NCBI RefSeq assembly: GCF_002878395.1
Contig: NC_061114.1
Span: 141,948,369 to 142,012,368, forward strand
Reading direction: 5' to 3'
Source of the DNA: Capsicum annuum
Lineage: Eukaryota > Streptophyta > Magnoliopsida > Solanales > Solanaceae
Length of the DNA stretch: 64,000 nucleotides
A program made the position numbers and the translations under genes. Below, piece by piece: positions 34,563 through 45,370 of the stretch; positions within the stretch are counted from its first letter, which is position 1; every line of letters begins with the position of its first letter. The notes beneath the pieces were generated by a model, which was given only the letters and a program-made list of their open reading frames with translations, did no database searches and was not told where the DNA came from.

Positions 34563-36474
34563 TGTCACAATCTAGACTACAACCTAGTCGTGATGGGTAT
34601 GTCAATCCCACCAAGGGATGGAGACAACCCCTTTAGCCTTAGACCAAGTGTATAATATAATAAATAGTACAAGATAACCCAAACATTATAATAAGGAGAA
34701 TAGGTAAGTCAAATCAAAATAAAGAGTAAACATAAAACAACCAACCCATACTTGTCCACAAAAAGCCTCTAAAACCAATAAACCAATCTAGGATGGGATA
34801 TTCTCCAGACCATGACAAAAAGCAACTAACAATCTACAAAATATAAAAGGAGCCAAATGAAATTATAAATCTTTTAAGATAATGGAGGCTCACCTCTTCA
34901 CAACAATTTAATCAATATTTGTACACTAACACAACATAGGAGAAAACAAATCCCTAGGACCCTATATCATGAAATGAGGCATTGTCTAAGGACGGGCTGT
35001 GGAATAAGAACTAGCATGTTACTCAAGGAAAGTGATAAAATAATGTCATGTCAAAAATCAGTGCAACCACATAAACATATTCATACATACACTTAAAGAA
35101 TGCAAGGATAGAGTACAAGGTGATAAACATGAGAGTTTAAAATCATTAACCTAGAATGTGTATCTCAGTATGTCCTAAGAAAGAGCACCAACATGTGTTA
35201 GCTAAATGAATCAAGTAAATTTGAAGGAGGGCCATAGACAGCAAGGCTCCATCCATCCAAAAAAAGTAATGTGTCAACCAAGCCTAAAGTCATTTTGATT
35301 CCTAAGCTAGAAAAAATGGTTTCAAGTATTTTTCCATTGGGGACCTCTACCTTCAGCCAAGTTACGCAACCCCCTTTAAGCCAATATTAAATAATTTGTA
35401 CATAACCCCTATGTTAACCCAGGAATCATTTATTAAGTCTTTACCACTTGGTACCGTCTTACAAATTATTCTTGCAAGCGAATCCAATTATCACATTCCC
35501 ATCCAATTAACAATTTTGACTCTTTAGATCCCTTTTTAACATCAAAAACTATGGCCACCAAGGCCTTTGAATCCATCTTTATCTATTAGTCCTTTAATGT
35601 AATTCAATAGTTCTAAAACTTGGTTAAACCATGCAAGTTCCATATTTAAAACTAGTGTTCATGAGGTGGTTGAGGTTATTTCCATCATTAAGATAAATTC
35701 AAACAAATTACGGAAACCCATGTTCTTTATCCCAAATTACCTTAAAAGTGTGCCCATTCCATCCTAAAAACCATTTATTAGATATAAATGATATATTCAA
35801 AAAATGGGAAAAAATTTCAAATAGAAAACAACCAAAACCTCTCAAACAAAATTTAAAAGCAAAAAGTTTAATTCACTTAAATAGTGATTAAACATATACA
35901 TTTATATAAAACCAAGTTAGGGAATAGAGACTTGATTGAGACCCACAAGAATTTTAAAAAAGCCCATAGTTTGAAGCTTGTATATTGAATCCCTTATAAA
36001 CCCTAGTTTCCTCTAGCTTTGGGAGTTTAAGATAAGAAGAGTGTATTTGATTTTGTTAACTAATGAAAAATAGACTTTGCGAGGTGTTTTAAGTTGTGGT
36101 ATAATCGTTGCATGGAAGGAAATACCAAAATAACCCACTTAAAATATGCAGCAAAACTGGACCTTATGACTAGGAAATAGGTAAGTACTCATGATGTCTG
36201 ACTACGAGTCATTAAACAGACTAGTTACCTAAGGGCCCAAATCCTATCCCTTTACTATTATGGTCACGAATCACTCATTGTAACTCATGACCTGACATAA
36301 TGATTTATGACTTTGACTCATGGTCAACGTAGAAACCTCGGGCTATGTTTCTGGTGAGACATCCATCTCACTTAACGAATGATGGTAAGTGTTAATGACT
36401 CGTCAACTAAGTCATAGTCCCAGCATTATTTCCAACACTCTAGATTTTTTAAAGTAAAAAACCTGGGTATTATC
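34563..36474 (-). repeat. 5' LTR of element C, about 1.9 kb
   Basis: Plus-strand start tgtcacaatctagac directly follows the primer site. The block order (cctagtcgtgatggg, ccaaccca tacttgtccacaa, caccatcg-like sites, then U3) is close to that of element E's LTR. The outer edge is taken at gggtatta with a decayed CA and is uncertain by a few bases. The U3 part near 36190-36420 holds many gactcatgac and gagtcattaa words. Confidence 0.75.
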
Positions 36475-36893
36475 GAAGTAGGCACCTTTAGCTTACCTTA
36501 GGCTAGGACTTATGTCAGCTTTTGGAGACTTATTTAATCATGTTGAACCCTTATTAGTGATTATTTTGTTACTTTGAGGTGATTAAAAACTTAATGAGTA
36601 TTCAATTTTTGTATTGGGAGTTGGTTCTAATTCTGGGTAAAATTGGGAGGTTTATTGATATAGCTTACATATATTGTTTCTTGATATAGCTTACTTATAT
36701 GGTTTTTTGGTATGGTTTACGGATATTGTCTTTTTATATGAGTTTCTATGCATGTCCAACTATTAATGATGATATTACCAATTTGAGTTCTTATTTGAGT
36801 CCAACAATTAATGATGAGATGGATAATATAAAGTCTGGTTTGACTCTGACAAAAAATGTAATGATGTTCATTCTATTAAGGATGATATGATGA
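36475..36893. other. Spacer between elements C and D
   Basis: About 420 bp not assigned to any element. It carries a three-copy 26-bp tandem repeat and a diverged 46-bp duplication (tccaactattaatgatga at about 36754 and 36800). The plus-strand open frame at 36699-36890 runs through these repeats and has no recognisable domain. It may be the original host sequence or the remnant of an older repeat. Confidence 0.5.
36655..36732. repeat. Three tandem 26-bp units
   Basis: Units start at 36655, 36681 and 36707, each beginning ttg(a/g)tat(a/g)g(c/t)ttac. The first two are closely matched and the third is more diverged. Confidence 0.8.
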
Positions 36894-37860
36894 TGTCACA
36901 ACTTGATTTACATGTCATGATGTCACCTACTCTATCTCGCTACTAGGTAAGCCAAACCGGAACATAAAGTTAAACACAATCGATTAACTTGGTGGAAACT
37001 GCCCAACATATGTGAAAATTAGCATCACAACTTATAAATAACAAGGTATTTAAAATATAAAAAGATAGTCAACAAAGACACCATCCTACGACCTAGTAGA
37101 GCCAATACAATAGCATACTGTACTAATAATAAAAGCCAAATATCTGGAATAGTTTAAAACAATTGTCTTGAAAAAAAACACTAAATATAGAAAGATAGAA
37201 GGAAATAGGTTACTCTGACTCCAAGATCTCACCTATATCTGGATATCAACACAGTATGAAGGTTAACCAACGGTGGCAAATAATAATTGAATTTTCTCAA
37301 AAAAGCTACAGAAGTGTAGTATGAGTACCAATACCATGGTTACTCAGTGGCATCATTGACTGACACATCTACATCATGATACAAGTATGATAAAATACAA
37401 GATAACATAACTAAGTTAAGGTATAGACAAAACTGAGGTAACTCAAACATTGTTGTGCATAAACAAGTAAATAAACCTAAATAATGCCATAACATAACAT
37501 AAATCATCAACACAAGCAATCATAACAACAAAATTAGCTATCATACACCAATTAGTGCGGAAAAGTAAATAACCCATCACAAGCCCCAATAAGCCTTTAA
37601 TGCGAAAACAAGATAGAGTAACCCACCACGTTTATTTATCATATCTCATAATCCAATTAGAATTTATCCTAGTCAAGACACACTATAACTATTAATTGTC
37701 CATATTGATCATTTTCAAATTTGTCAACACTTATAATCTAACTAACATTTAACATTAACCCTTATGTACTAATAAATCATCCTTTATAAACTAAACATCA
37801 CTTATTAACTAATCTTCATATAGAGGCTAATCATTACTTATCCGCTCTACATTATTTACC

Positions 37861-37914
37861 AACTAAAAAATATTTGTCAACTAGCCAATATTTATCAACT
37901 AGCAAATATTTATC
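37861..37914. repeat. Three tandem 18-bp units
   Basis: Units at 37861, 37879 and 37897 share aacta..(c/a)aatattt(g/a)tc, within the LTR of element D. A fourth, broken unit may follow. Confidence 0.8.
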
Positions 37915-38100
37915 GACTAATCATTATATTATTAGTTTCTATTCATATCATACTACATTATAACTGTTTTCTCATATTCAACTGAGATAGATTATCCATA
38001 TCACACCCCAATGTCATAGATTCATAATAAGTATATGATCGTAGTGAAATACATAAGACAAACTTGAACCAGTATGGATATTCAACATCATCATAAATAT

Positions 38101-38426
38101 CACAATAATCATCCGATGGTCTTGTCAAGCATGTATACATAATCATAATCATCCATTGGATTTTTTGGGTATATATTATCATAATTATCCTTCAGCCATG
38201 CCGAAAATACATATATAATCATAGTCATCCTTGGGATTTGTTGGATAAATATCATCATAATCATCCCTCAGTTGTCGGGCATATATGTATCATTGTAATC
38301 ATCTTCCAGTCTTGCCGGATATATATGTGTGTATATATATATATCATAACCATCCTCTGGGATTTTCGGGTGTATATATCATCATAATCAGTCTCCGTCC
38401 TTGCTTAGCAAATATATATAGTCATC
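38101..38426. repeat. Minisatellite of two alternating unit types in the LTR of D
   Basis: Seven to eight units of 36-54 bp each end in cataatcatcc or a near variant. Type A has ggattt(t/g)ttggg (38155, 38231, 38356). Type B has cagtcttgccgg or a variant (38191, 38267, 38304 and 38394, plus an outlying copy at 38101). A and B mostly alternate, so the older unit was probably an A+B pair of about 75 bp. A short tg/ta microsatellite lies near 38323-38345. Confidence 0.8.
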
Positions 38427-38486
38427 AATATGGCCAATAGCATAATTAATAGAGTAGTTAATAATTTAACCATGAAATAACATATT

Positions 38487-39177
38487 TGTCATGACCAATA
38501 ACAGGGCCAAGCTTTGACGGGTATATCAATCCCACCGTGAGCTAGAGACTACCCCCTTAGGCTAACATTCAAAATACAATACAAGAATATAGAGGAAGCC
38601 AACAAATATTAATAAGAAGGATATGTAATCAAATTTAAACTCGAATAATGAAAAGAAACATCCAACCCATACTTGTCCACAACAGTCTTTAAAACCAAAA
38701 ATGCCAAATAGCTATCCCAAAATATATTGTATGAGTCAAGAACGTGGTCATATTGACCCCCACAGAGGAAAATATGGTTTCTAGTGTTAGTCCCCCTAGG
38801 ACTAAACCTAAACATTGAGCTACACAATTTCCTTGTAGCCTAAATTGAACTAGTTTGCATATAATCTAAACCATTAACCCTGGAGTCTTTTAATGAAGGC
38901 ATTAACCACTTTGTATCGTCATACCAATCCTGATTTCAAGCTTATATAATCCTACAAATAAAATCCATGTAGCCATTAGACTCCGAAGTTCAATTTTAGA
39001 ATCCAAATCATGGACACCAAGGGCCTTTCAAATATGTTTTAACTAATTATAAATTAATGTAATTCAATAGGTTCATAAATTAATTGAATTATGCAATTAT
39101 CCATGTTCAAAAATAATATTTACAGATTGGATAGGGTTTAATGCCATTACCAAGATAAAAAATCATCAATTTGGGAA
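38487..39177 (-). repeat. 3' LTR of element E, truncated and internally deleted
   Basis: Starts tgtcatgaccaataacagggcc and aligns with the right LTR from 42870. At about 38715 it jumps over some 500 bp present at about 43110-43605 in the partner. It ends at about 39177, where it runs straight into the integrase tail, so the outer U3 part and the polypurine tract are gone as well. Confidence 0.8.
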
Positions 39178-39425
39178 CAAGCAATTTCATCCAACACGAG
39201 GAACAAGAACGGGTACTTGGCCATCATATCTTCCTCAACTTCCCATGTAGCTTCTTCAACATTTTCATTTCTCTAAAGAACCTTCACCGAATCTATCTCC
39301 TTTATCCTTAATCTATGATCATGACTATCCAATATCTAAACTGGTACTTCCTCAAAAAAATAAGCAAGCTGTGACACGAACATCCTAAACGGGCACTACC
39401 AAAGAAGGATCACACATTTACTTTT
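39178..39425 (-). pseudogene. pol: Integrase C-terminal remnant of element E
   Basis: Minus-strand frames read DPSLVVPV, EEVPV, then ILDSHDHRLRIKEIDSVKV, LWRNENVEEATWEVEEDM and KYPFLF. These match the end of the GPY/F and chromo-like integrase tail (usual form SVKVLWRNQQVEEATWEAE). The zinc region and DDE core that should come before GDPSL are absent: at about 39425 the sequence changes to the RNase H linker. Confidence 0.85.
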
Positions 39426-39900
39426 GCATCATAGACACCCAAGTTATACAATCTTTAAATATCCTTTAACAACCCACTTTTATCCTCATAAATTTGAGAT
39501 AAGCTTCCTATAGACAACCTACTATGAGCATCGGTAGTAGCATTATCCTTACCTAGATTGTAGTGAAGGCTCATAGTGTAATTTTTAATTAATTCAAACC
39601 ACCTACTTCACCTGAGATTAACTCCTTCTGAGTAAACACATATGACAAGCTCCTGTGATCTGAATAGATAGTTGACATGCACCCTATACAATTAATGGAA
39701 CCATATTTTCAAAGCAAAGACCGCCGCCATAAACTCTATATCATGAGTTGGTTAATTCCGCTAAGGAACTTTAAGCTTCTTAAAAGCATAAGCCACAACC
39801 TATAAGTTCCACACAACACGTATCACAATATACAAGAACCTTCAGTACCCTCTTGTACGATCAAAATCTAAGCAGATGTCAACTTAGCCTTGAACTTCTC
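39426..39900 (-). pseudogene. pol: RNase H domain of element E
   Basis: The frame pieces read YSDHRSLSYVFTQKELI near 39655, matching TDHKSLQYVFTQKEL, and an EGTEGSCIL piece near 39850 that replaces the usual G.VVYCDAS strand. The linker to integrase near 39450-39520 includes KFMRIKVGC-like and ITWVSMMQK pieces. Stops are frequent. Confidence 0.78.
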
Positions 39901-40860
39901 ATAGTAATGCTCACAAGCATTGCACTAGAAGAATAATACCTTCTTATGAGTTAATTTTTTCAATGATAAAGAAATTGAAGACACACTCCCCACAAACATC
40001 CTATAATGCCCAACAAAGCCCAAAAAACTCCTAATGTCGGTTGGAGTTATGGGTCCAGGCCATTTCTCAATTACCTCAACTTTCTATGGATCCACTTTGA
40101 TCTCTTCATTAGAAACAACATTCATAAAAAAGGTCACAACACTTATCAAATATTTACACATAAAAAAATTTATATATAATTTCTGGTCCTTAAGACTCTG
40201 CAGCACAATTCAGAGGTGAATGGTATAATCCTATTTTTCTTAGAGTACACAAAGATGTCATGAATTAAAACTATCACAAATAATTCAAAATACTGTTCAA
40301 ACAACCAATTCATAAGGCTAAGAAAATAGCCAAAGCATTAATCAACCTAAATGACATAACAAAAAATTTATAAGGACCATAACAGGTTTGAAAAGAAGTC
40401 TTAGGAATATCAACCTACAAAAATTTTCAAAAAACAATAGCCTGAATGAAGATCAATCTTAGAGAAACACGTAGTACCTTGAAGCTAGTAAAAAAGATGA
40501 CCAATCCTATAAAAGGGGTACTTATTTTTCACTGTCAGCTTATGCAACTAACGATAGTCTATACAAATCAGAAGAGACCCATCCTTCTTTTACATGAAAG
40601 TATAGTATCACCCATCGGAGAAATATGAGGATTAATGAAACCCTTATCAAGAGGATCTTTTAACTTATCCTTTAGCTTCTTTATTTCAGTAGGAGCCATC
40701 CTATAAGAAGGAATAGAAATGTGGTGAGTATCTAGTAGAAGATCAATCCAAAAAGATTATTAGGAGAAATGCCAAAAATATTATTAGGAAACACTTCAGG
40801 ACACTCATTAACAGTGTGGACATATTGCAAAGGAGGACTTTCAGAGTTAGAATTCTTAAC
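39900..40860 (-). pseudogene. pol: Reverse transcriptase of element E, polymerase motif broken
   Basis: The connection region near 40070-39930 reads VIEKWPGPITPTDIRSFLGF, then HYRMFVGSVSSIS and KKLTHKKVLFF. The polymerase motif near 40271-40254 reads VLIHDI where VFIDDI is usual, so the first Asp is His. Upstream pieces up to about 40850 include the fingers blocks and GISPNNLF before them. It is decayed over several frames. Confidence 0.83.
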
Positions 40861-41300
40861 TCGACTAGATGATACAAATGCCCTTTAGAAATCCACTTTT
40901 GGGCTCCATGATAGGAAATGAATATCCCTTTGGGCACTAAGGAACTTCCCTCCCATTCGATCACTTGTTAATTAGGAAAATAGAGCTTAACCTTTTGGGT
41001 CCTTAAATCTATAGAAGCGTAGAATGAATGAAGCCAATCCAGCCCTAAGATTACATCAAAATAAACCATATGAAGCTCTATCAAATACATTAAAATATCC
41101 ATAAAAAAGATGGACACTAAACAACCACTATAGATTTTTCTAGCAACTATGGAATCACCCATTAAAGTTGACACCAAAAAGGGGTCAAAAATATCTTTGG
41201 GACCAAAACCAAAGTGTACAGCCATATTAGGGGACACATAAGATAGGGTAGAACCCAAATCAAACAAATATTAAACATCGCGAGAAAAGAGTTGTAATAC
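40860..41300 (-). pseudogene. pol: Aspartic protease of element E
   Basis: The best preserved protease in the window: a 99-residue open stretch (41267-40968) reads FDLGSTLSYVSPNMAVHFGF, then VSTLMGDSIVARKIYSGC, IELHMVYFDVILGLDWLHSF and YASIDLRTQKVKLYFPN. The active-site Asp and Gly are present (DLGST for DPGST). The frame is cut off from Gag and RT by frameshifts. Confidence 0.88.
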
Positions 41301-41359
41301 ACCAGTAATATCATCAGGGAATATGTTAGATTACTGGTGTGTAAAAAGTGCATAAAGAT

Positions 41360-42661
41360 GATTCTAGCCAGTGTCGATACCTAAGGTGGAGCCCTCAGGT
41401 ACCAGAGCTAAAGAAGTGGATATAAAAACCTTATTATCCCTAATGGTAACTTTGGCTAGGATAATTTTTCTATAGATAACCAGGGTTGCAATAACTAAAA
41501 CATAAGTTTTTTCCCTCCTCACATTAACTAGGATGAAGATGTCCACAAAATCAGTAAGGATGATAAGGTTGGGCTGAGTAAGCTCAACTAACTTTGGATA
41601 GGGCAGTTTGTGCCTTAGGAAAACTGCTAATCTTACAAAACTAATCACCTAAAGGCTTAGTATAAGTAGAACTAGCAATCAAATAAGAATTTCCAAAATT
41701 CTTCTTCTTGATCCTTTATGTTCCATCTCTCCCACTGTTTTGCTAACCTGCGCCATGCTGTGAATACCTAAACTTCTTATTCTGCCTCTCCCCGATCTCC
41801 ACCTACTTCTTTTTCTTGTCCTCTACCTCATACATATAGACCACCAACCTAAATAGGTCCACATCATTGTTCAATATAGAATCCTTCCACTCCAATACAA
41901 AATCATGGGACATACTAGAAGCAGACTTCCTTATTTAGGATCTCATGTTGGCCACTAGTTCCAGATCTTAATGGGACAACTTTTAAAATGTCAAAACATA
42001 CTGCTTCACGTTCATGATTCCAAGTATTATATTAAAAAACTCTTCAGCCCTAGCTTTCCTCAACACTTAAGGTAAGAAGTGATCAGGAAAGGCCCCGAAA
42101 AAATCATCCAACTGGTTGGTTTAGAATCGCCACTCTTTATTTCTTCTCATCCCTCGTACAACTGTAAGCTAAATCTTTCAATTGATGCATAAAAAACTAT
42201 ACACCTTTAGAATTTGTAGCAATTATCTTCATAAAAATATTCTCCATCTCTTCAATGAACCTTTGAGGATCCTACACAACGTTAGAGCCAAAAATGGTTG
42301 GGATATTCAACCTTATAAAACTACCAACTCGAGTGACCGTAGATGAATGAACAACTGAACAAACATAATTAGATTGATGAGACTTTGATTCCACTGACTG
42401 TCAAAAAATAAAAATAGACTGATGAAACTCTGCATTTGTGATATAATTGGGAGGCATTTGGGCAAAAGCATCTCTACACACGGAATCCTAAGTAGGAATA
42501 GTAAAGACTTGTGTAACTCCATGTAGAGAAGTACAATAAGGAGGAGGGACCCTCGACCGGGTCTGCATTTCATAAACAGGGTGAGCTCCAGCTATATTTT
42601 CTCCAAGTGTAACAAATTCTCCATTAGAGTTTCTACAAACATCAGATCATTGGGGAGGCAT
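41360..42661 (-). pseudogene. gag: Gag of element E
   Basis: The likely start is the ATG at 42661 (MPPQ, then a stop). The Gag core near 42265-42130 reads EEMENIFMKIIATNSKGV, then FMHQLKDLAYSCTRDEKK, which fits the EEMEKIFRVM, YQLKDVAY pattern. A decayed knuckle near 41510-41470 reads CFSYCNPGYL then KNYP, lacking proper zinc ligands. The region is broken into several frames. Confidence 0.8.
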
Positions 42662-42853
42662 TATCTAAAATGCTAGTGAGAAAAGAGTTCGAGAAGTTTC
42701 AAGAAAACTAGACTATATATCCCAAAATAGAATAGAAGAAAGGTAAACATTCCTTAATGCCTCATAGCTTCCCCTTTATAAGTGAGGCGTGCTACACCCC
42801 CGTAAAATTGACTTTAGTCGACATGGCTTAGTTCACACACAAAGACCCTTAAT

Positions 42854-42869
42854 CATGCTTTTATATCAA
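42854..42869 (-). promoter_or_regulatory. Decayed primer binding site of element E
   Basis: Minus strand TTGATATAAAAGCATG abuts the LTR edge and is recognisable against TGGTATCAGAGC. Confidence 0.6.
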
Positions 42870-44756
42870 TGTTATCCTGACCCAAATAAGGGTCTAGTCA
42901 TGATGTGTGTCTCAAGCACACCGTGATTTAGAGGCGAAACCTTAGCATAAAATCCATAATACAATAAAAGAATATAGTGGAAGCTAACCAAACACTAATA
43001 AGAAGGATAGATATTCAAATGTAAAATCTGTGAATCAAAAGCTACATCCAATCCACACTTCTCTACAACAATGTCTAAAACTAGAAAAGCTAAATAGGTC
43101 TGTACATGTCCCAACTATGACAAAAATGAAAATATAAGAAAAATACTAAGACATTAAGTGAAAATAATAAATGACCATGCCTTAGGAATGATGGAGTCTC
43201 ACCACTTCACATCCACTCAATAGATATATCAAACCACCTAACGCTATACAAGGGTAAAAAAAAAGGCCCTCAAACCCTACATAATGAAATGATGTAGTGT
43301 CATAGGACGCTCAGTGGGATATGCATTAGCATTTAACTCAGGAAAAGTGATAAAATAATACCAATACCATAAAACAAAAAAAAAATATGAACCAAAATTT
43401 TATATATATATATAGGATGTCGGAATAGGTTTGTGGGTCATGAACTTGAGAGTTTAAACAATTAACCTGCACTATATAGCTCGCTCAATCCTAAAGTCAC
43501 CCAAGGGCTATATGGGTTCAGCTTCCCGATTAAAAGTTCTCTAATGTGTGTTTACTGCACTAATCGAGGAATACTATGGAAAGGCAAACGAAACAAGGCT
43601 CTAGCCACCAAAAAATATAATGTATGAACAAAGAACACAGTCTTATAAACCCCCTACAATTGGAAATATGGTTAATAATATTAGTCCCCTCAGGACATAC
43701 CTTCATAGTGAGCTACACAATTCTATTTAAGTCAAAGTTAAACTTATTTCCACTTAATGCAATACATCAACACAGATGTCTTGTAATTAAGCCATTTACC
43801 ACTAGGTATAATCATAATAATCATGCTTGTAAGCTTATATAATAATGCCAAACCACTATATGTAACCATAAGACTCCCTAGTTCAATTTTAAAATCCAAA
43901 CCATGTCCACCCATTGGATTTGGAATCCGTTTTAGCTAATTATCAATTAATGCAATAGGTACATAAATAAGTTAAACTACGTAACTATTCATTTTGAAAA
44001 ATCAAATTGTCCAAGTGGGTTAGGGTTAATGCCATTACCAAGCCCAAAAGTGATCAATTTCGTTAAACCCATGTTCCCCATAACACTCGTTAAGTCTATA
44101 ACCCCAAGTTAGTGCATAAATCATCAATTTAAAATATGAGATAAGTAATTCAGGTGATATCAATCAAAACCCTTCAACCTAACTTCAAACCCATCTCTTC
44201 TAATCACATAGGTAATCATTAAGTAAAGGCATAGTGTTAGATTAATATTGGGAAATAAGATACATTCTTGGAATGCACAAGAAATTGAACACAATTTGAA
44301 GTTTAGAGATTGAATGGTGAATCCTCTATAAAACTCTTTAGTTTTCTTGGGTTTTCAGTTTAATAGATAAAGAATGGAGTTTGATTTTTTGAAACAGATG
44401 CAAAAATATTATTTAATCTTTATAATTCACACAAAGGGTAAAATAACGAAAAGCCCCTCACATTAAGTGAAAAAATAAAAACTCGATGAAATTGATATAG
44501 ATGTGTGGCGCGACCTTATCATAGAAGGTAGCCTTTGTGCCACTCCTATATCATAGAGGCTAACCTCCTATGCACGCCACTATTGTAGAAGCACACAACC
44601 TCGGAGTCCTAAATTATCCTCAAACCCCATTTTAAAAAATCTAAAACTTTTACAAAATACCCTTCTAACATACATAAACATAATTCGAGTTCAAAATTGA
44701 CATTACGAATGCGAGAGGGTCAAAAATTAAATAACCAAATTTTGCATGATCCTATA
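42870..44756 (-). repeat. 5' LTR of element E, about 1.89 kb
   Basis: Starts tgttatcctgaccc and ends gatcctata, a decayed form of gggtcttaca. Its length is close to that of element C's LTR, and the block order is alike. U3 near 44505-44600 has gtggcgcgacc and gcacgccac words and twice atcatagagg or atcatagaagg. A short (ta)n run lies near 43410. Confidence 0.77.
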
Positions 44757-44761
44757 ATATT

Positions 44762-45370
44762 AACATAATGAATAATCATAATCAAAATCGTGAGTGCTAG
44801 AATAACAAATATAATGGTTTCCAATATAGAAAAATAAGCATGATCTTTTGCAAAATCAATAGCATAATTGTTAATATAATAAATAAGAATGCTATTAAGC
44901 ATAATCCATAACGTATTCGCCAATATGGTAATTAAACATGACTTCTAACGTAATCATTAAGTAATATCAAGCATAGGTAATAAATTATCAATGACCGAAT
45001 TAATGGCTAACCATTTGCATAATAGATCTCTTATCATTATCTTGGTCAACATTTATTCTGTGACATGATCTATAGCTTATTAATAGCATAATAAATGGCT
45101 TAATCAGTAATGTAGTCACTAACCATGAACTCTAGCATGAACAAAATCGTAAATGCTAATTTATCAATGAGCATGATAACTAGCATAGTTAATAGCTCAT
45201 TTGTTGACTTAAGAAATTAAATAATATATGTCTTAGCCAATATGATAATAAAGGGCTTATACAATAGTTTATTTGATAGCCCAAATAATAGCCAAATAAA
45301 TAGCATATTCAATAGATCATTATAAGCTTAACAAATAATTCGTGTATAGCATAATTAGTAAGCATTACAT
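44762..45370. repeat. Degenerate AT-rich repeat array (agcataatnaatag type)
   Basis: Words such as agcataatt, aatagcata, gttaatag and aatagccaa recur every 15-30 bases without a clean period. The same words lie at 38430-38486 on the other side of element E, so E is inserted within this array. Open frames crossing it, such as 44720-44923, are low-complexity. Confidence 0.6.

Larger units (their letters stand above)
30843..36474 (-). mobile_element. Element C: Ty3/gypsy element truncated in integrase by the Athila-like insertion
   Basis: Minus-strand order from the right: 5' LTR, decayed iMet primer site, Gag, protease, RT, RNase H, then the first part of integrase, where it meets the gag-protease element. 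The remaining integrase and 3' LTR should lie left of the window start. It is the outermost visible host of the nest, so it is presumably the oldest insertion in the left half. Every domain carries stops. Confidence 0.85.
36894..38486 (-). repeat. 3' LTR of element D, inner part
   Basis: Starts tgtcacaacttgattt and aligns with 54581 onward to about 37345. It then runs through a zone of short tandem repeats to the insertion site of element E. The last five bases, atatt, are taken as the left target duplication of E. Including 44762-47177 the LTR would be about 4.0 kb, far longer than the others here. Confidence 0.72.
38487..44756 (-). mobile_element. Element E: Ty3/gypsy element with integrase deletion, inserted in LTR of D
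   Basis: Minus-strand order: 5' LTR (right), primer site, Gag, protease, RT, RNase H, a short integrase tail, truncated 3' LTR (left). The integrase zinc region and catalytic core are missing by deletion. Flanks read atatt on both sides (38482-38486 and 44757-44761). In such AT-rich DNA that match alone is weak, but the outer sequence on both sides is the same kind of LTR-D repeat array. Confidence 0.8.

Noticed and set aside
38320..38350. (TA)n run as a promoter or origin
   Set aside because: It is part of a unit of the minisatellite and has no other support.
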